Positions 1 to 7,968 of a stretch of 26,705 nt of DNA are shown in pieces. The stretch is from Kiritimatiellia bacterium. GTDB taxonomy: Bacteria > Verrucomicrobiota > Kiritimatiellia > RFP12 > DVOR01. Position 1 is the first letter of the stretch; every line of letters begins with the position of its first letter. The stretch is taken from the NCBI GenBank assembly GCA_017457555.1, contig JAFTHG010000197.1, forward strand, positions 1 to 26,705. Direction: 5' to 3'. The position numbers and the translations under genes were made by a program. Below the pieces are notes generated by a model. That model made no database searches and had not been told where the DNA came from. It saw only the letters and a list, made by a program, of their open reading frames with translations.

Positions 1-1764
1 CATGGTTTTGAAGATGAAGCCAATCTTGGCGATGAACACGATGCAGCGTTGGGCGGATTGACCGAACAGTCGGGTCTGCGTGAAGTCTTCAATCAGTCCG
101 AAAAGGATGCTCAGAAGGCGCGCGCATTGGAAGATTTGGATGCGCTGGAAGAGCGCGAAGAGTGCCGTGACCGCGTGAAGCAGTTGGTCGCATTGGCAGA
201 AAAGCAGAATCGCGTCCTCTCTATCACGCAGGTGAATGAGTATCTGCCCAAGGAAATTATCCACGACACGGATATTGAGCTCTATTTGAACATTATGAGC
301 GCAATGAATATCCGCGTGGTGGCTGCTGAAGATTTTGAAGCCGCCATGGAAGAGCAGGGCGAAGACGCCGCAACCGCTCGCGTGGATTACATTGATGACC
401 CGATCCGCATGTATTTGCACCAGATGGGGCAGGTGGCGCTGCTGTCGCGTGAACAGGAGCGTGCTATCTGCATGCGCATTGAAAAGAGCGAGAATGTCAT
501 CAAGGAGTGCTTTAACTGCTTACCTGTGGCACCCCGCTTGTATGCATGGGTGCTGGAAGGACTGGAAACAGGCCGTGAACGCTTTGACCGTGTGGTGACG
601 GATAAGTACGAAAACAGCCGTGACCATTACGTGGAAGTGATGCACCCCGAGCGCGATGTGTTGAATGCCATGGCAGATGAGATGGTGGAGGCCTACGCAG
701 CCCTCAATGCCGCAGAAGCCAAGAGCCCCAAGACGCTCGCCGCTGCGCAGAATCGCGTGAATAAACTCTGTGCACAGATGCAGGAAAAGTACCTGTCGCT
801 GAGCTTCAAGCAGAAGATGCTGGAAACGATTTGCAGCTACGCAGAAGAGAAGTATTACCGTCCGTATAAGGAACTCCTGATTCGTCAGCGTAAGTTGAAT
901 CGTCAGGGTCGCAGCCGTAAGCGTGACCAGAAGCTGAAGGAACTGGAGGGCGAAAAGAAGATCGTCGCGCAGGGCTTCGGGATGCCGGCGGAAGAATTTA
1001 TGCGCCGCTTTGATGAACTGCGCGCCGCAATGCGTGAAGGTGCACAGGCCCGTAAGGAAATGGTGGAGGCCAACCTGCGTCTGGTGATTTCCATCGTGAA
1101 GAAGTATATGAACCGCGGCTTGAGCTTCCTTGACCTGATTCAGGAGGGTAACACCGGTCTGATGAAGGCGGTTGAGAAGTTTGAATATGCCCGTGGCTAT
1201 AAGTTTTCCACCTATGCTACGTGGTGGATTCGCCAGGCGGCAACCCGTGCAATTGCCGATCAGGCCCGCACGATTCGTATCCCGGTGCACATGATTGAAA
1301 CGATCAATAAGCTGCTGCGCGTGCAGAAGAAGCTGTTGCAGGATATTGGTCGTGAGCCGACACCGGAAGAAATCGCAGATGAAATGGGCGTCCCGGTGGA
1401 ACGCGTCCGCTTGGTGAGCCGTATGGCCCAGCAGCCTATTTCGCTCCAGAGCCCCGTGGGTGATGGTGAAGATGCACACTTCGGAGATTTTATTGAGGAT
1501 AAAACCATTGAACGCCCGGAAGAAGTCGCAGCGTATACGCTGTTGCGCGAACGGTTGCGTGAAGTGCTTTACTCCTTGAATGAGAGAGAACGTCAGGTGC
1601 TGGATAGCCGTTTCGGTTTGACCGATGGTATCCCTCGCACGCTTGAGGAAGTTGGTAAAATGTTTGGTGTGACCCGTGAACGCATTCGTCAGATTGAGTC
1701 GAAGGCGTTGAGGAAGTTGCGTCATCCGTCGCGTCGTAACCAGCTTCAGGGTTTCCTCAGCTGA
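1..1764 (+). CDS. rpoD: RNA polymerase primary sigma factor, 5' partial
   Basis: Housekeeping sigma factor that directs RNA polymerase to -10/-35 promoters. The reading frame is open from base 1, so the true start lies left of the window; 587 codons plus stop are visible. Region 1.1-like sequence lies near bases 160-345. Region 1.2 (DPIRMYLHQMGQVALL) lies near 397-445. A charged non-conserved insert follows. Region 2 (ANLRLVISIVKKYMNRG to YATWWIRQAATRAIADQ) lies near 1069-1263, then region 3 (PTPEEIADEMGV). Region 4.2 has the helix-turn-helix TLEEVGKMFGVTRERIRQIE near 1650-1700. Region 1.1 plus all core regions mark an RpoD-type rather than an alternative sigma factor. Codon use is biased (AAG and CGT preferred), as in glgP, which suggests high expression. 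Very sure of family. Confidence 0.97.
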   Translation, partial: HGFEDEANLGDEHDAALGGLTEQSGLREVFNQSEKDAQKARALEDLDALEEREECRDRVKQLVALAEKQNRVLSITQVNEYLPKEIIHDTDIELYLNIMSAMNIRVVAAEDFEAAMEEQGEDAATARVDYIDDPIRMYLHQMGQVALLSREQERAICMRIEKSENVIKECFNCLPVAPRLYAWVLEGLETGRERFDRVVTDKYENSRDHYVEVMHPERDVLNAMADEMVEAYAALNAAEAKSPKTLAAAQNRVNKLCAQMQEKYLSLSFKQKMLETICSYAEEKYYRPYKELLIRQRKLNRQGRSRKRDQKLKELEGEKKIVAQGFGMPAEEFMRRFDELRAAMREGAQARKEMVEANLRLVISIVKKYMNRGLSFLDLIQEGNTGLMKAVEKFEYARGYKFSTYATWWIRQAATRAIADQARTIRIPVHMIETINKLLRVQKKLLQDIGREPTPEEIADEMGVPVERVRLVSRMAQQPISLQSPVGDGEDAHFGDFIEDKTIERPEEVAAYTLLRERLREVLYSLNERERQVLDSRFGLTDGIPRTLEEVGKMFGVTRERIRQIESKALRKLRHPSRRNQLQGFLS

Positions 1765-1791
1765 AGCTGAAGAGACCTTTTGGATTGCTTG

Positions 1792-1822
1792 TCCGGATGT
1801 GCCGTCTAAGTGGGCATCCGGA
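1792..1822 (+). other. inverted repeat after rpoD
   Basis: TCCGGATG (1792-1799) is inverted as CATCCGGA (1815-1822), with a 15-base loop, 28 bases after the rpoD stop. No T-run follows, so it is not a classic intrinsic terminator. It may be a weak terminator or an mRNA-processing hairpin between rpoD and the RRM gene. The same 11 bases TCCGGATGTGC also occur twice as a direct repeat here. Confidence 0.4.
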
Positions 1823-1868
1823 TGTGCAGTTTGAAGAATGAACCAGAAGAGAGAAAGAAAGAGCAAAC

Positions 1869-2186
1869 ATGAGTTTGTTTTCGATGATCCGCCAATTATT
1901 TGGCAAAAAGACCCCGCAGGGCCCCAAAGAACTCATTGAGATCTATGTGGGCAATCTCAGTTATGATATGAATGACGCCCAGTTGCGTAAGCTTTTCGCA
2001 AAGTATGGCTCCGTGAAACGCGCGCGCGTCATTCTGAACCGCCACAATCATAAGAGCAAAGGCTTCGGCTTTGTTGAAATGATTTACCGTGCTGAAGCCG
2101 AAGCAGCCATCAAGGCTGTGCATGGTCGCAAAGTTATGGGCCGTGAATTGCGCGCCAATGAAGCAAAGAATAAGATCAAAGGTTGA
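1869..2186 (+). CDS. small RRM-domain RNA-binding protein
   Basis: A 105-residue protein with one RNA-recognition motif. RNP2 is IYVGNL (residues 25-30) and RNP1 is KGFGFVEM (64-71), both with aromatic residues that stack on RNA bases. The fold fills residues 22-100. A short N-terminal leader (MSLFSMIRQLFGKK) precedes it and a basic tail (KNKIKG) follows. Bacterial single-RRM proteins of this size occur in cyanobacteria, Bacteroidota and PVC bacteria; their targets are mostly unknown. The start ATG follows a purine-rich stretch (GAGAGAAAGAAAGAGC). It lies 104 bp after rpoD and 23 bp before glgP on the same strand, so it may be co-transcribed with both. Family is sure; function is not. Confidence 0.93.
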   Translation: MSLFSMIRQLFGKKTPQGPKELIEIYVGNLSYDMNDAQLRKLFAKYGSVKRARVILNRHNHKSKGFGFVEMIYRAEAEAAIKAVHGRKVMGRELRANEAKNKIKG

Positions 2187-2209
2187 TTTCCGAAGTAAGG
2201 ATTTGAATT

Positions 2210-4705
2210 ATGGCAACTGCCAAGAACATCAAAAATGAGAACGTGACGCTCCCGACCAATCATCCCTCCGCCGACTTGTCCGCAGAGGGTTTGGCACAGG
2301 ATTTTCTCTGGAATATGCGCTTCTCGCTCGCAAAGAGCGATGACCGTGCTACGGAGCGTGACTGCTACAAGGCACTGGCACTGGCTGTGCGTGACCGTAT
2401 CGTAGACCGCTGGATGGCGACACAGGATGCGTACCGTTCGGCAAAGGTCCGCCGCGTGTACTATCTTTCTTTGGAATTCCTGATTGGTCGTCTGCTCGGG
2501 AACAACGTCATCAACCTCGGCCTTGAAGAACAGTGCCGCGAAGCAATGGACTCGCTCGGCTTGGACTGGAACCGTTTGCGTGACTATGAAATGGACGCCG
2601 GTCTCGGTAATGGCGGCCTTGGTCGTCTGGCAGCCTGCTTCCTTGACTCGCTGGCCACGCTGAACCTCCCGGCCACCGGCTACGGACTGCGCTATGATTA
2701 CGGTATCTTCCGTCAGCGCATTCAGCAGGGTGAACAGCGCGAAGAACCCGATAACTGGTTGAAATACGGTTATCCCTGGGAAATTCAGCGCCCGGAATAC
2801 ACCTGCCTTGTGGGCTTTGGCGGGCACGTTGAGCACTACACCGGCCGCACAGGTCGCGATGAATGGGTGTGGGTGCCGGCGCAACAGGTGCAGGCTGTGC
2901 CGTATGATTTGCCGGTCGTGGGTTACAAGGGCACCACCGTGGGTACACTCCGCTTGTGGAGCGCTCAGGCAACCAACGAATTCTCGCTGGATGAATTCAA
3001 CCGCGGTGACTACATTGAAGCCGTGGAAAGCAAGGTGCTCGCAGAAAACCTCACCAAGGTGCTCTATCCGAATGACTCCACCACGCAGGGTAAGGAACTC
3101 CGTCTGCGTCAGCAGTATCTCTTTGTGGCGGCTTCGGTGCATGACATTCTCCGTCGTTTCCGTGAAGAAGGTCACGAATGGCGTCATCTGGCTAAGTACG
3201 TCTTTGTTCAGTTGAACGACACACACCCGACATTGGTCATTCCGGAATTGATGCGTATCCTCGTGGATATCGAAGGCATCGCATGGGATGAAGCCTGGAA
3301 GTTGGTCCGCGCTTGCACGGGTTACACCAACCATACCGTGTTGCCGGAAGCCCTTGAAAAGTGGCCTGTGCCGTTGATGGAACGCGTCCTGCCGCGTCAT
3401 ATGCAGATCATTTACGAAATCAATGCGCGTTTCTTGCAGTCGGTAGCGAACCTCTATCCGGGCGATTTGGCCCGTTTGAGCCGCATGAGCCTCATTGATG
3501 AAGGCGGCGACAAGTTCGTCCGTATGGCTAACCTCTGCTTGGTCGGTACCAGTGCTGTCAATGGTGTGGCGGCTTTACACTCTGAAATCTTGAAGAAGAC
3601 GATCTTCCGTGATTTCTATGAAATGATGCCCGATCACTTCTCCAATAAGACCAATGGTATCACCCAGCGCCGTTGGCTCTTGAAGGCGAACCCGCGTCTG
3701 GCCAGTTTGATTACAGATGCTATCGGTGACGAGTGGATTACCGATCTCTCCAAGTTGCAGGGCTTGAAGAAGTACACCAGCGATGCCGCATTCCTTGATA
3801 AGTTTGCCGACATCAAGCGCGCCAACAAGCAAATCCTCGCCAACACGATCTTCAATACACTTGGCTTCCAGGTCAATCCGGATGCCATCTTTGATGTGCA
3901 GGTGAAGCGTTTGCACGAGTACAAGCGTCAGCTCCTTTTGGTGCTCTACATCATTGTGCTCTTCAACCGTTTGATTGAAAAGCCCGATCTGGATGTGCAT
4001 CCGCGTGTCTTCATCTTCGGTGCAAAGGCTGCTCCCGGCTATTGGGTTGCCAAGCTCATTATCCGCTTGATTCACGGCGTGGCCGACGTGGTGAACAATC
4101 ACCCGCTCGTGAAGGGCCGCATTGCTGTGGCCTTCTTGCCGGACTATCGCGTGTCGTTGGCAGAAAAGATTATCCCCGCAGCAAACGTTTCCGAGCAGAT
4201 TTCGCTCGCAGGTACGGAAGCTTCCGGTACGGGTAACATGAAGTTGATGCTTAACGGTGCTATTACGCTCGGTACGCTCGACGGTGCAAACGTGGAAATC
4301 GCAGAAGAGGTGGGTGAAGAAAACATCGTCATCTTCGGTCTGAAGACAGAAGAGGTCGAAAAGCTTCGCCCGACGTATAACTCCCGTGAAATCTACGAAA
4401 CCAATCCGGAAATTAAGCGTGCGCTCGATATGATTCGCCGCAACGTCTTCTCGTTGATGACGCCGGGCATCTTCGAACCGCTCTTGAAGAACCTGTTGGA
4501 CTTCAATGACTACTACATGTTGCTCAAGGATCTGCCGTCCTTCATTCAGGCTCAGGACCGCGTGGAAGCCCTCTATCGCGATCCGAAGGCATGGAATAAG
4601 GCTTCATTGATGAATACCGCTTGTGCCGGTAAGTTCTCCAGTGACCGCACCATCGCGGAATATGCTAAGGAAATCTGGCACTTGGATCCGTTCATTGCCA
4701 AGTAA
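2210..4705 (+). CDS. glgP: glycogen/starch phosphorylase
   Basis: Cytoplasmic GT35 alpha-glucan phosphorylase: glucan plus phosphate gives glucose-1-phosphate, using pyridoxal phosphate. Its 831 residues match the family's usual 800-840. The N-terminal half has the conserved GLGNGGLGRLAACFLDSLAT and YGLRYDYGIFRQ blocks. QLNDTHPTLVIPELMRIL and TNHTVLPEALEKWP follow, and KRLHEYKRQLL lies in the C-terminal half. The PLP lysine is K678 in the EASGTGNMK motif. The start is supported by AAGGAT, about 8 bases before ATG. Strong codon bias (AAG, CGT, CTC) suggests high expression. No other glycogen genes are nearby. An intrinsic terminator follows, so this closes the rpoD-RRM-glgP block. Confidence 0.98.
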   Translation: MATAKNIKNENVTLPTNHPSADLSAEGLAQDFLWNMRFSLAKSDDRATERDCYKALALAVRDRIVDRWMATQDAYRSAKVRRVYYLSLEFLIGRLLGNNVINLGLEEQCREAMDSLGLDWNRLRDYEMDAGLGNGGLGRLAACFLDSLATLNLPATGYGLRYDYGIFRQRIQQGEQREEPDNWLKYGYPWEIQRPEYTCLVGFGGHVEHYTGRTGRDEWVWVPAQQVQAVPYDLPVVGYKGTTVGTLRLWSAQATNEFSLDEFNRGDYIEAVESKVLAENLTKVLYPNDSTTQGKELRLRQQYLFVAASVHDILRRFREEGHEWRHLAKYVFVQLNDTHPTLVIPELMRILVDIEGIAWDEAWKLVRACTGYTNHTVLPEALEKWPVPLMERVLPRHMQIIYEINARFLQSVANLYPGDLARLSRMSLIDEGGDKFVRMANLCLVGTSAVNGVAALHSEILKKTIFRDFYEMMPDHFSNKTNGITQRRWLLKANPRLASLITDAIGDEWITDLSKLQGLKKYTSDAAFLDKFADIKRANKQILANTIFNTLGFQVNPDAIFDVQVKRLHEYKRQLLLVLYIIVLFNRLIEKPDLDVHPRVFIFGAKAAPGYWVAKLIIRLIHGVADVVNNHPLVKGRIAVAFLPDYRVSLAEKIIPAANVSEQISLAGTEASGTGNMKLMLNGAITLGTLDGANVEIAEEVGEENIVIFGLKTEEVEKLRPTYNSREIYETNPEIKRALDMIRRNVFSLMTPGIFEPLLKNLLDFNDYYMLLKDLPSFIQAQDRVEALYRDPKAWNKASLMNTACAGKFSSDRTIAEYAKEIWHLDPFIAK

Positions 4706-4724
4706 TTGGCCATGTAACCCTCAC

Positions 4725-4757
4725 AAAAATGCGTCCGGAAACGGGCGCATTTTTTAT
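4725..4757 (+). terminator. intrinsic terminator after glgP
   Basis: ATGCGTCC (4729-4736) pairs with GGGCGCAT (4743-4750) through eight pairs including one G-U, with loop GGAAAC. TTTTTATTTG follows and an A-run precedes it. It lies about 20 bases after the glgP stop. Confidence 0.88.
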
Positions 4758-5115
4758 TTGTTTCCGGCAAAATCACGACCTTATTTACGCGATTTGACAA
4801 AAGAGGGTTTGCAGACTGGCGGTGCGGTTCATGTGATTACTGCAGACACTGTGCGTAATCTGCCGGCGAAGTTATTCCATTTGAAGAAGAAGTGATTTAG
4901 AACTCGGCACCGATGTTTACGCAATTTAATGGGGAGTGCCCTGTAATTGCGAGGAGAGATGTTACCAATACGGTAGCAAAACGTGTGGTAATAGGAGGCG
5001 ATTGTGGCATACGTCCTGTGAGTCTGGCGTGACAGAAAAATGGCGTTTCGGCGGCCATGAAAGGTGTGTGAAGCGGGAGCTGGTGACGATTGCCTTTTCA
5101 AGAGAGGGAATAAAA
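4758..5115. other. intergenic stretch with possible gene remnants
   Basis: No convincing complete gene is seen. A + strand frame reads like a protein C-terminus (DLTKEGLQTGGAVHVITADT, then about 14 more residues ending in KKK) and stops with TGA at 4893-4895. A minus-strand frame ends NIGAEF with its TAA at 4897-4899. The two stops converge one base apart. Neither tail has a start or body, so they may be remnants of lost genes or chance. The rest, up to the small ORF at 5116, shows no clear promoter or RNA gene. Confidence 0.35.
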
Positions 5116-5193
5116 ATGTTAAATTTCTGTAAAAACGATTGTTTCAAGGCTTTCCTCGGGTGTTTTCTTTACTTTTATAAGGATAAAATGTGA
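5116..5193 (+). CDS. possible 25-residue leader peptide before era
   Basis: The short frame MLNFCKNDCFKAFLGCFLYF plus YKDKM has three cysteines (residues 5, 9 and 16) and a hydrophobic aromatic centre. Its ATG has a good ribosome site: GAGGG at 5104-5108, seven bases upstream. Its stop is 12 bases before the era ATG, which lacks a Shine-Dalgarno sequence of its own. Ribosomes could therefore reach era by coupling or reinitiation. I do not recognise the peptide. It could be a chance ORF in a 5' leader. Confidence 0.35.
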   Translation: MLNFCKNDCFKAFLGCFLYFYKDKM

Positions 5194-5205
5194 TAGACTG
5201 TAGAT

Positions 5206-6129
5206 ATGGAAAAGTGTTCTCAACAGTTGCGTGCGGCAATGGTTGCCGTTGTCGGGCGAACCAATTCAGGCAAATCAACGCTTGTGAATCGGTTGGTAGG
5301 GGAAAAGGTTTCAATTGTTTCGGGGATGGAGCAGACCACGCGTAACCGTATTCGGGGCATTTTGACAGAGACGCGCGGGCAATTAGTTTTTTTGGATACG
5401 CCCGGTGCACATAAAGCAGAGAATGAACTCGGCACCCTGATGAATAAAATGTCGCGCACGGCAGGAGAGGGAGCAGATGTGCTGGTGGTGGTGTTTGATG
5501 GTTCGGCGCCAGTACGAATGGAAGATGAAGGCTGGATGAGCCGGGCTCTTTTTGCAGAGATTCCAACCTTTTTCCTATTAAACAAAGCCGACGCTCCAGG
5601 GTATCAACCGGAAGCTTTCAAGTCTGCGTGGGCAAGACTTCAAGAAACCAAGGGAACAACACGCAACATTCCGTGGTTGGAAATTTCTGCAGCAGAGGGG
5701 CAATCGTGTGAAGTGCTTCTGGATGCGCTCTTTGATTTGGCTCCGGAAGTGCCGGAGTTCCTCTTTCCTGAAGAGATAGTTTCCGATTTTCCACGGAAAT
5801 TGGCGATTGCTGATATGCTGCGTGAGAAGTTAATCCGTAAACTCTATCAGGAAGTGCCGCACGAATTAGGGGTGCGTATTGAAACCATTGAAGAGCACGA
5901 AGATAATACGTGGACGGTGAATGCCACCATTCTGGTCAACCGTCCGTCACAAAAGGGGATGGTCATCGGCAACAAGGGGCGTACGCTCCGTGCGATGCGT
6001 CGTGCCGCAGAACCTGAAATTGCCGAAGCTTATGGTTTGGATGGCTGTAAAATTGTGCCATTTGTCCGTGTTGAACCTAAGTGGTTCAAGAATCATTTCA
6101 TTTTAAAGGAACTCGGTTACATCGGCTGA
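5206..6129 (+). CDS. era: GTPase Era
   Basis: Essential GTPase that binds 16S rRNA and helps 30S subunit maturation. It is 307 residues long (E. coli Era is 301). The G domain has G1 GRTNSGKS (17-24), G3 DTPG (64-67), G4 NKAD (126-129) and G5 SAAEG (161-165). The C-terminal KH domain has GNKG (255-258), and a conserved VRVEPKWFKN tail follows. The ATG has no obvious Shine-Dalgarno sequence; AAGGA is over 20 bases upstream, inside the small ORF that ends at 5193. M12 is a less likely alternative start. It heads a same-strand run of six genes. Confidence 0.97.
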   Translation: MEKCSQQLRAAMVAVVGRTNSGKSTLVNRLVGEKVSIVSGMEQTTRNRIRGILTETRGQLVFLDTPGAHKAENELGTLMNKMSRTAGEGADVLVVVFDGSAPVRMEDEGWMSRALFAEIPTFFLLNKADAPGYQPEAFKSAWARLQETKGTTRNIPWLEISAAEGQSCEVLLDALFDLAPEVPEFLFPEEIVSDFPRKLAIADMLREKLIRKLYQEVPHELGVRIETIEEHEDNTWTVNATILVNRPSQKGMVIGNKGRTLRAMRRAAEPEIAEAYGLDGCKIVPFVRVEPKWFKNHFILKELGYIG

Positions 6130-6159
6130 CGATACACGACCGGAAGGAAAGGGAACGCT

Positions 6160-7218
6160 ATGGAAGATCCTGCTTATCAAACAACGGCCGCCACATCTGC
6201 TACACCTCCGGTAAAATCTCCATGCCGGTTGCGTTTGGGTGGATGTCTCTTTGGAGCCAGTGCCGGTTGCCTTTTCAGTCTGATGATGATTTTAGCCATT
6301 CCATTTCTCTTCATCTATGTGTTAGGTAAGAGTGTTTCGGAGGCGATTCCCCATACGCAGTGTGATCCAGTTTCAACGGAAGCATTGGTGGATGACGGCA
6401 TGATTCCGGTGCAACGTCTGGAGTTGCGCGGCGTGATTACGGGCGCGTGGAGCAGCCCTTGGTATGTGGATCCTACCAGTGACGTGGCTGTTTTGCAGCA
6501 AATTGAAGCGGCGATTGATGAAGAGGGCGTTAAAGGGCTGTTGTTGGTCGTGAATTCTCCCGGTGGTTCCGTGACGGCAAGTGATAATCTCTACCATGCA
6601 TTGGAACGCTTCAAAGCGGCACAGCCAGGTCGTAAAGTCTTTGTGATTGGCGGAGATTTGGTCGCTTCCGGAGCGTATTATCTGGCGATGCAGGCCGATT
6701 GGCTCCGCGTGCAACCGACCAGTGTGGTGGGGTCTATCGGCGTCATTCTTCCGGGATTGAACATCGCAACGTTGGCACAGCGTTTGGGAATCGCAGACAA
6801 CTCCATCGCGTCCGGTGCTTCAAAGGATATCGGAAACCCCTTAAAGCCGGTGGATCCGGCACATAATGCGGTGTTGAAAACGGTTGTTGACGGAATGTAT
6901 GCCCGCTTCACCGATTTGGTTGCAAAAGGTCGTAAGATGGAAATCGGCAAGGTTCGCTCGCTGGCAGATGGGCGAGTCTTTACGGCTGAGGATGCCAAAC
7001 GGTGCGGTTTAGTTGACGATATCGGTTACGAAGATACCATGACAGCCAAGATTGCCGAACTCTTCGGGTGCAAATCGGAAGAAGTGTATCTTTACTCCCC
7101 GACCGAAAACAAAACCTCATTCCGCTATTGGATTAACGCCTTCCCCCAAGCCATTGGGCGTGGCCTCTCTGAAGGGCTGATGCCGGTGGATTCCAAAATG
7201 CCACAATACCGTTGGTAA
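6160..7218 (+). CDS. sppA: S49-family signal peptide peptidase (SppA-like)
   Basis: Membrane-bound serine peptidase, by family likely to digest signal peptides left in the membrane. It has 352 residues, the short single-domain form. One membrane segment lies near residues 36-56, after a cytoplasmic N-terminus. The peptidase core has VNSPGGSV (131-138, oxyanion region), the catalytic serine S170 in DLVASGAYYLA, and the probable general-base lysine K222 in GASKDIG. The start has a strong ribosome site (GGAAGGAAAGGG) 30 bases after the era stop. tlyA begins three bases after the stop, so era, sppA and tlyA are probably one transcript. Related S49 proteins such as SohB are an alternative name. 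Confidence 0.92.
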   Translation: MEDPAYQTTAATSATPPVKSPCRLRLGGCLFGASAGCLFSLMMILAIPFLFIYVLGKSVSEAIPHTQCDPVSTEALVDDGMIPVQRLELRGVITGAWSSPWYVDPTSDVAVLQQIEAAIDEEGVKGLLLVVNSPGGSVTASDNLYHALERFKAAQPGRKVFVIGGDLVASGAYYLAMQADWLRVQPTSVVGSIGVILPGLNIATLAQRLGIADNSIASGASKDIGNPLKPVDPAHNAVLKTVVDGMYARFTDLVAKGRKMEIGKVRSLADGRVFTAEDAKRCGLVDDIGYEDTMTAKIAELFGCKSEEVYLYSPTENKTSFRYWINAFPQAIGRGLSEGLMPVDSKMPQYRW

Positions 7219-7221
7219 CCC

Positions 7222-7968
7222 ATGGCAAAGATACGATTGGACCAACTTCTGGTGCGGCGCGGTTTAACCGAATCGCGCGAACTGGCGCAACGATTGATTT
7301 TGGCAGGCGAGGTCTTTGTGGCCGGCCAGAAGGCTACAAAGTGCGGGCACACCTATCCGGAAGATGCGGAGGTGACGCTGGCCGCCAAGCCGCGCTTTGT
7401 ATCACGCGGTGGTGAAAAACTGCAAGGCGCCTTTGAGGTTTTCCCGTTAGAGGTGACCGATCGCTGCTGTCTGGATGTAGGTTCCAGCACAGGTGGTTTT
7501 ACTGATTGCTTGTTACAACATGGAGCCCGGCGGGTTCTGGCGGTCGATGTCGGCACCAATCAATTACATTACCGTCTACGAACCGATCCACGTGTGTGGA
7601 GTAAAGAGCAGTTTAACGCGCGTTATCTCACGCCAGCGGATTTACCGGAAGAACCCTCCTTTGGCGTAACAGACGTTTCCTTTATCTCACTCAAACTCAT
7701 TTTGCCCCCGATGGTGGCGTGTCTTGCACCGGGTAGTGAGATCATTTCATTAATTAAACCGCAATTTGAAGCCGGACGCAAAGACGCTCCGCAAGGTGTT
7801 GTTCGCGATGAAGCTGTGCGGCAACGCGTCGTGGAAGAGATTCGTACCTTTGGCACAGAGCAGTTGAAACTGACGTGGTTGGGGTGTGAGCGCTCCCCCT
7901 TATTGGGACCTGAAGGCAATGTGGAATTTTTGGCATGGTGGCGTACACCGGAAAGGGTGCAGGTATGA
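7222..7968 (+). CDS. tlyA: TlyA-family rRNA methyltransferase (S4 plus FtsJ domains)
   Basis: Predicted SAM-dependent RNA 2'-O-methyltransferase, also annotated hemolysin A. Characterised TlyA proteins methylate 16S and/or 23S rRNA. It has 248 residues, typical of the family. An N-terminal S4 RNA-binding domain starts IRLDQLLVRRGL. The linker motif SRGGEKL (61-67) follows. The methyltransferase domain has the SAM-binding motif LDVGSSTGGFTDCLL (84-98) and the later IKPQFEAG and GPEGNVEF motifs. No Shine-Dalgarno sequence is visible; the ATG is three bases from the sppA stop, so coupling is likely. Its TGA overlaps the next gene's ATG (ATGA). Confidence 0.95.
   Translation: MAKIRLDQLLVRRGLTESRELAQRLILAGEVFVAGQKATKCGHTYPEDAEVTLAAKPRFVSRGGEKLQGAFEVFPLEVTDRCCLDVGSSTGGFTDCLLQHGARRVLAVDVGTNQLHYRLRTDPRVWSKEQFNARYLTPADLPEEPSFGVTDVSFISLKLILPPMVACLAPGSEIISLIKPQFEAGRKDAPQGVVRDEAVRQRVVEEIRTFGTEQLKLTWLGCERSPLLGPEGNVEFLAWWRTPERVQV

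Noticed and set aside
520..1866. Long open frame on the minus strand across rpoD
   Set aside because: It lies antisense to a certain gene with biased codons; its translation is His/Leu/Thr-rich and matches no family. It is a codon-bias shadow.
2084..3400. Long minus-strand open frame across glgP
   Set aside because: Same reason: antisense to a highly biased gene, no motif, no ribosome site.
4936..5193. 85-codon + frame upstream of era
   Set aside because: Its first 60 codons have no ribosome site and no protein-like composition. Only the last 25 codons, with their own ATG and ribosome site, are worth keeping.
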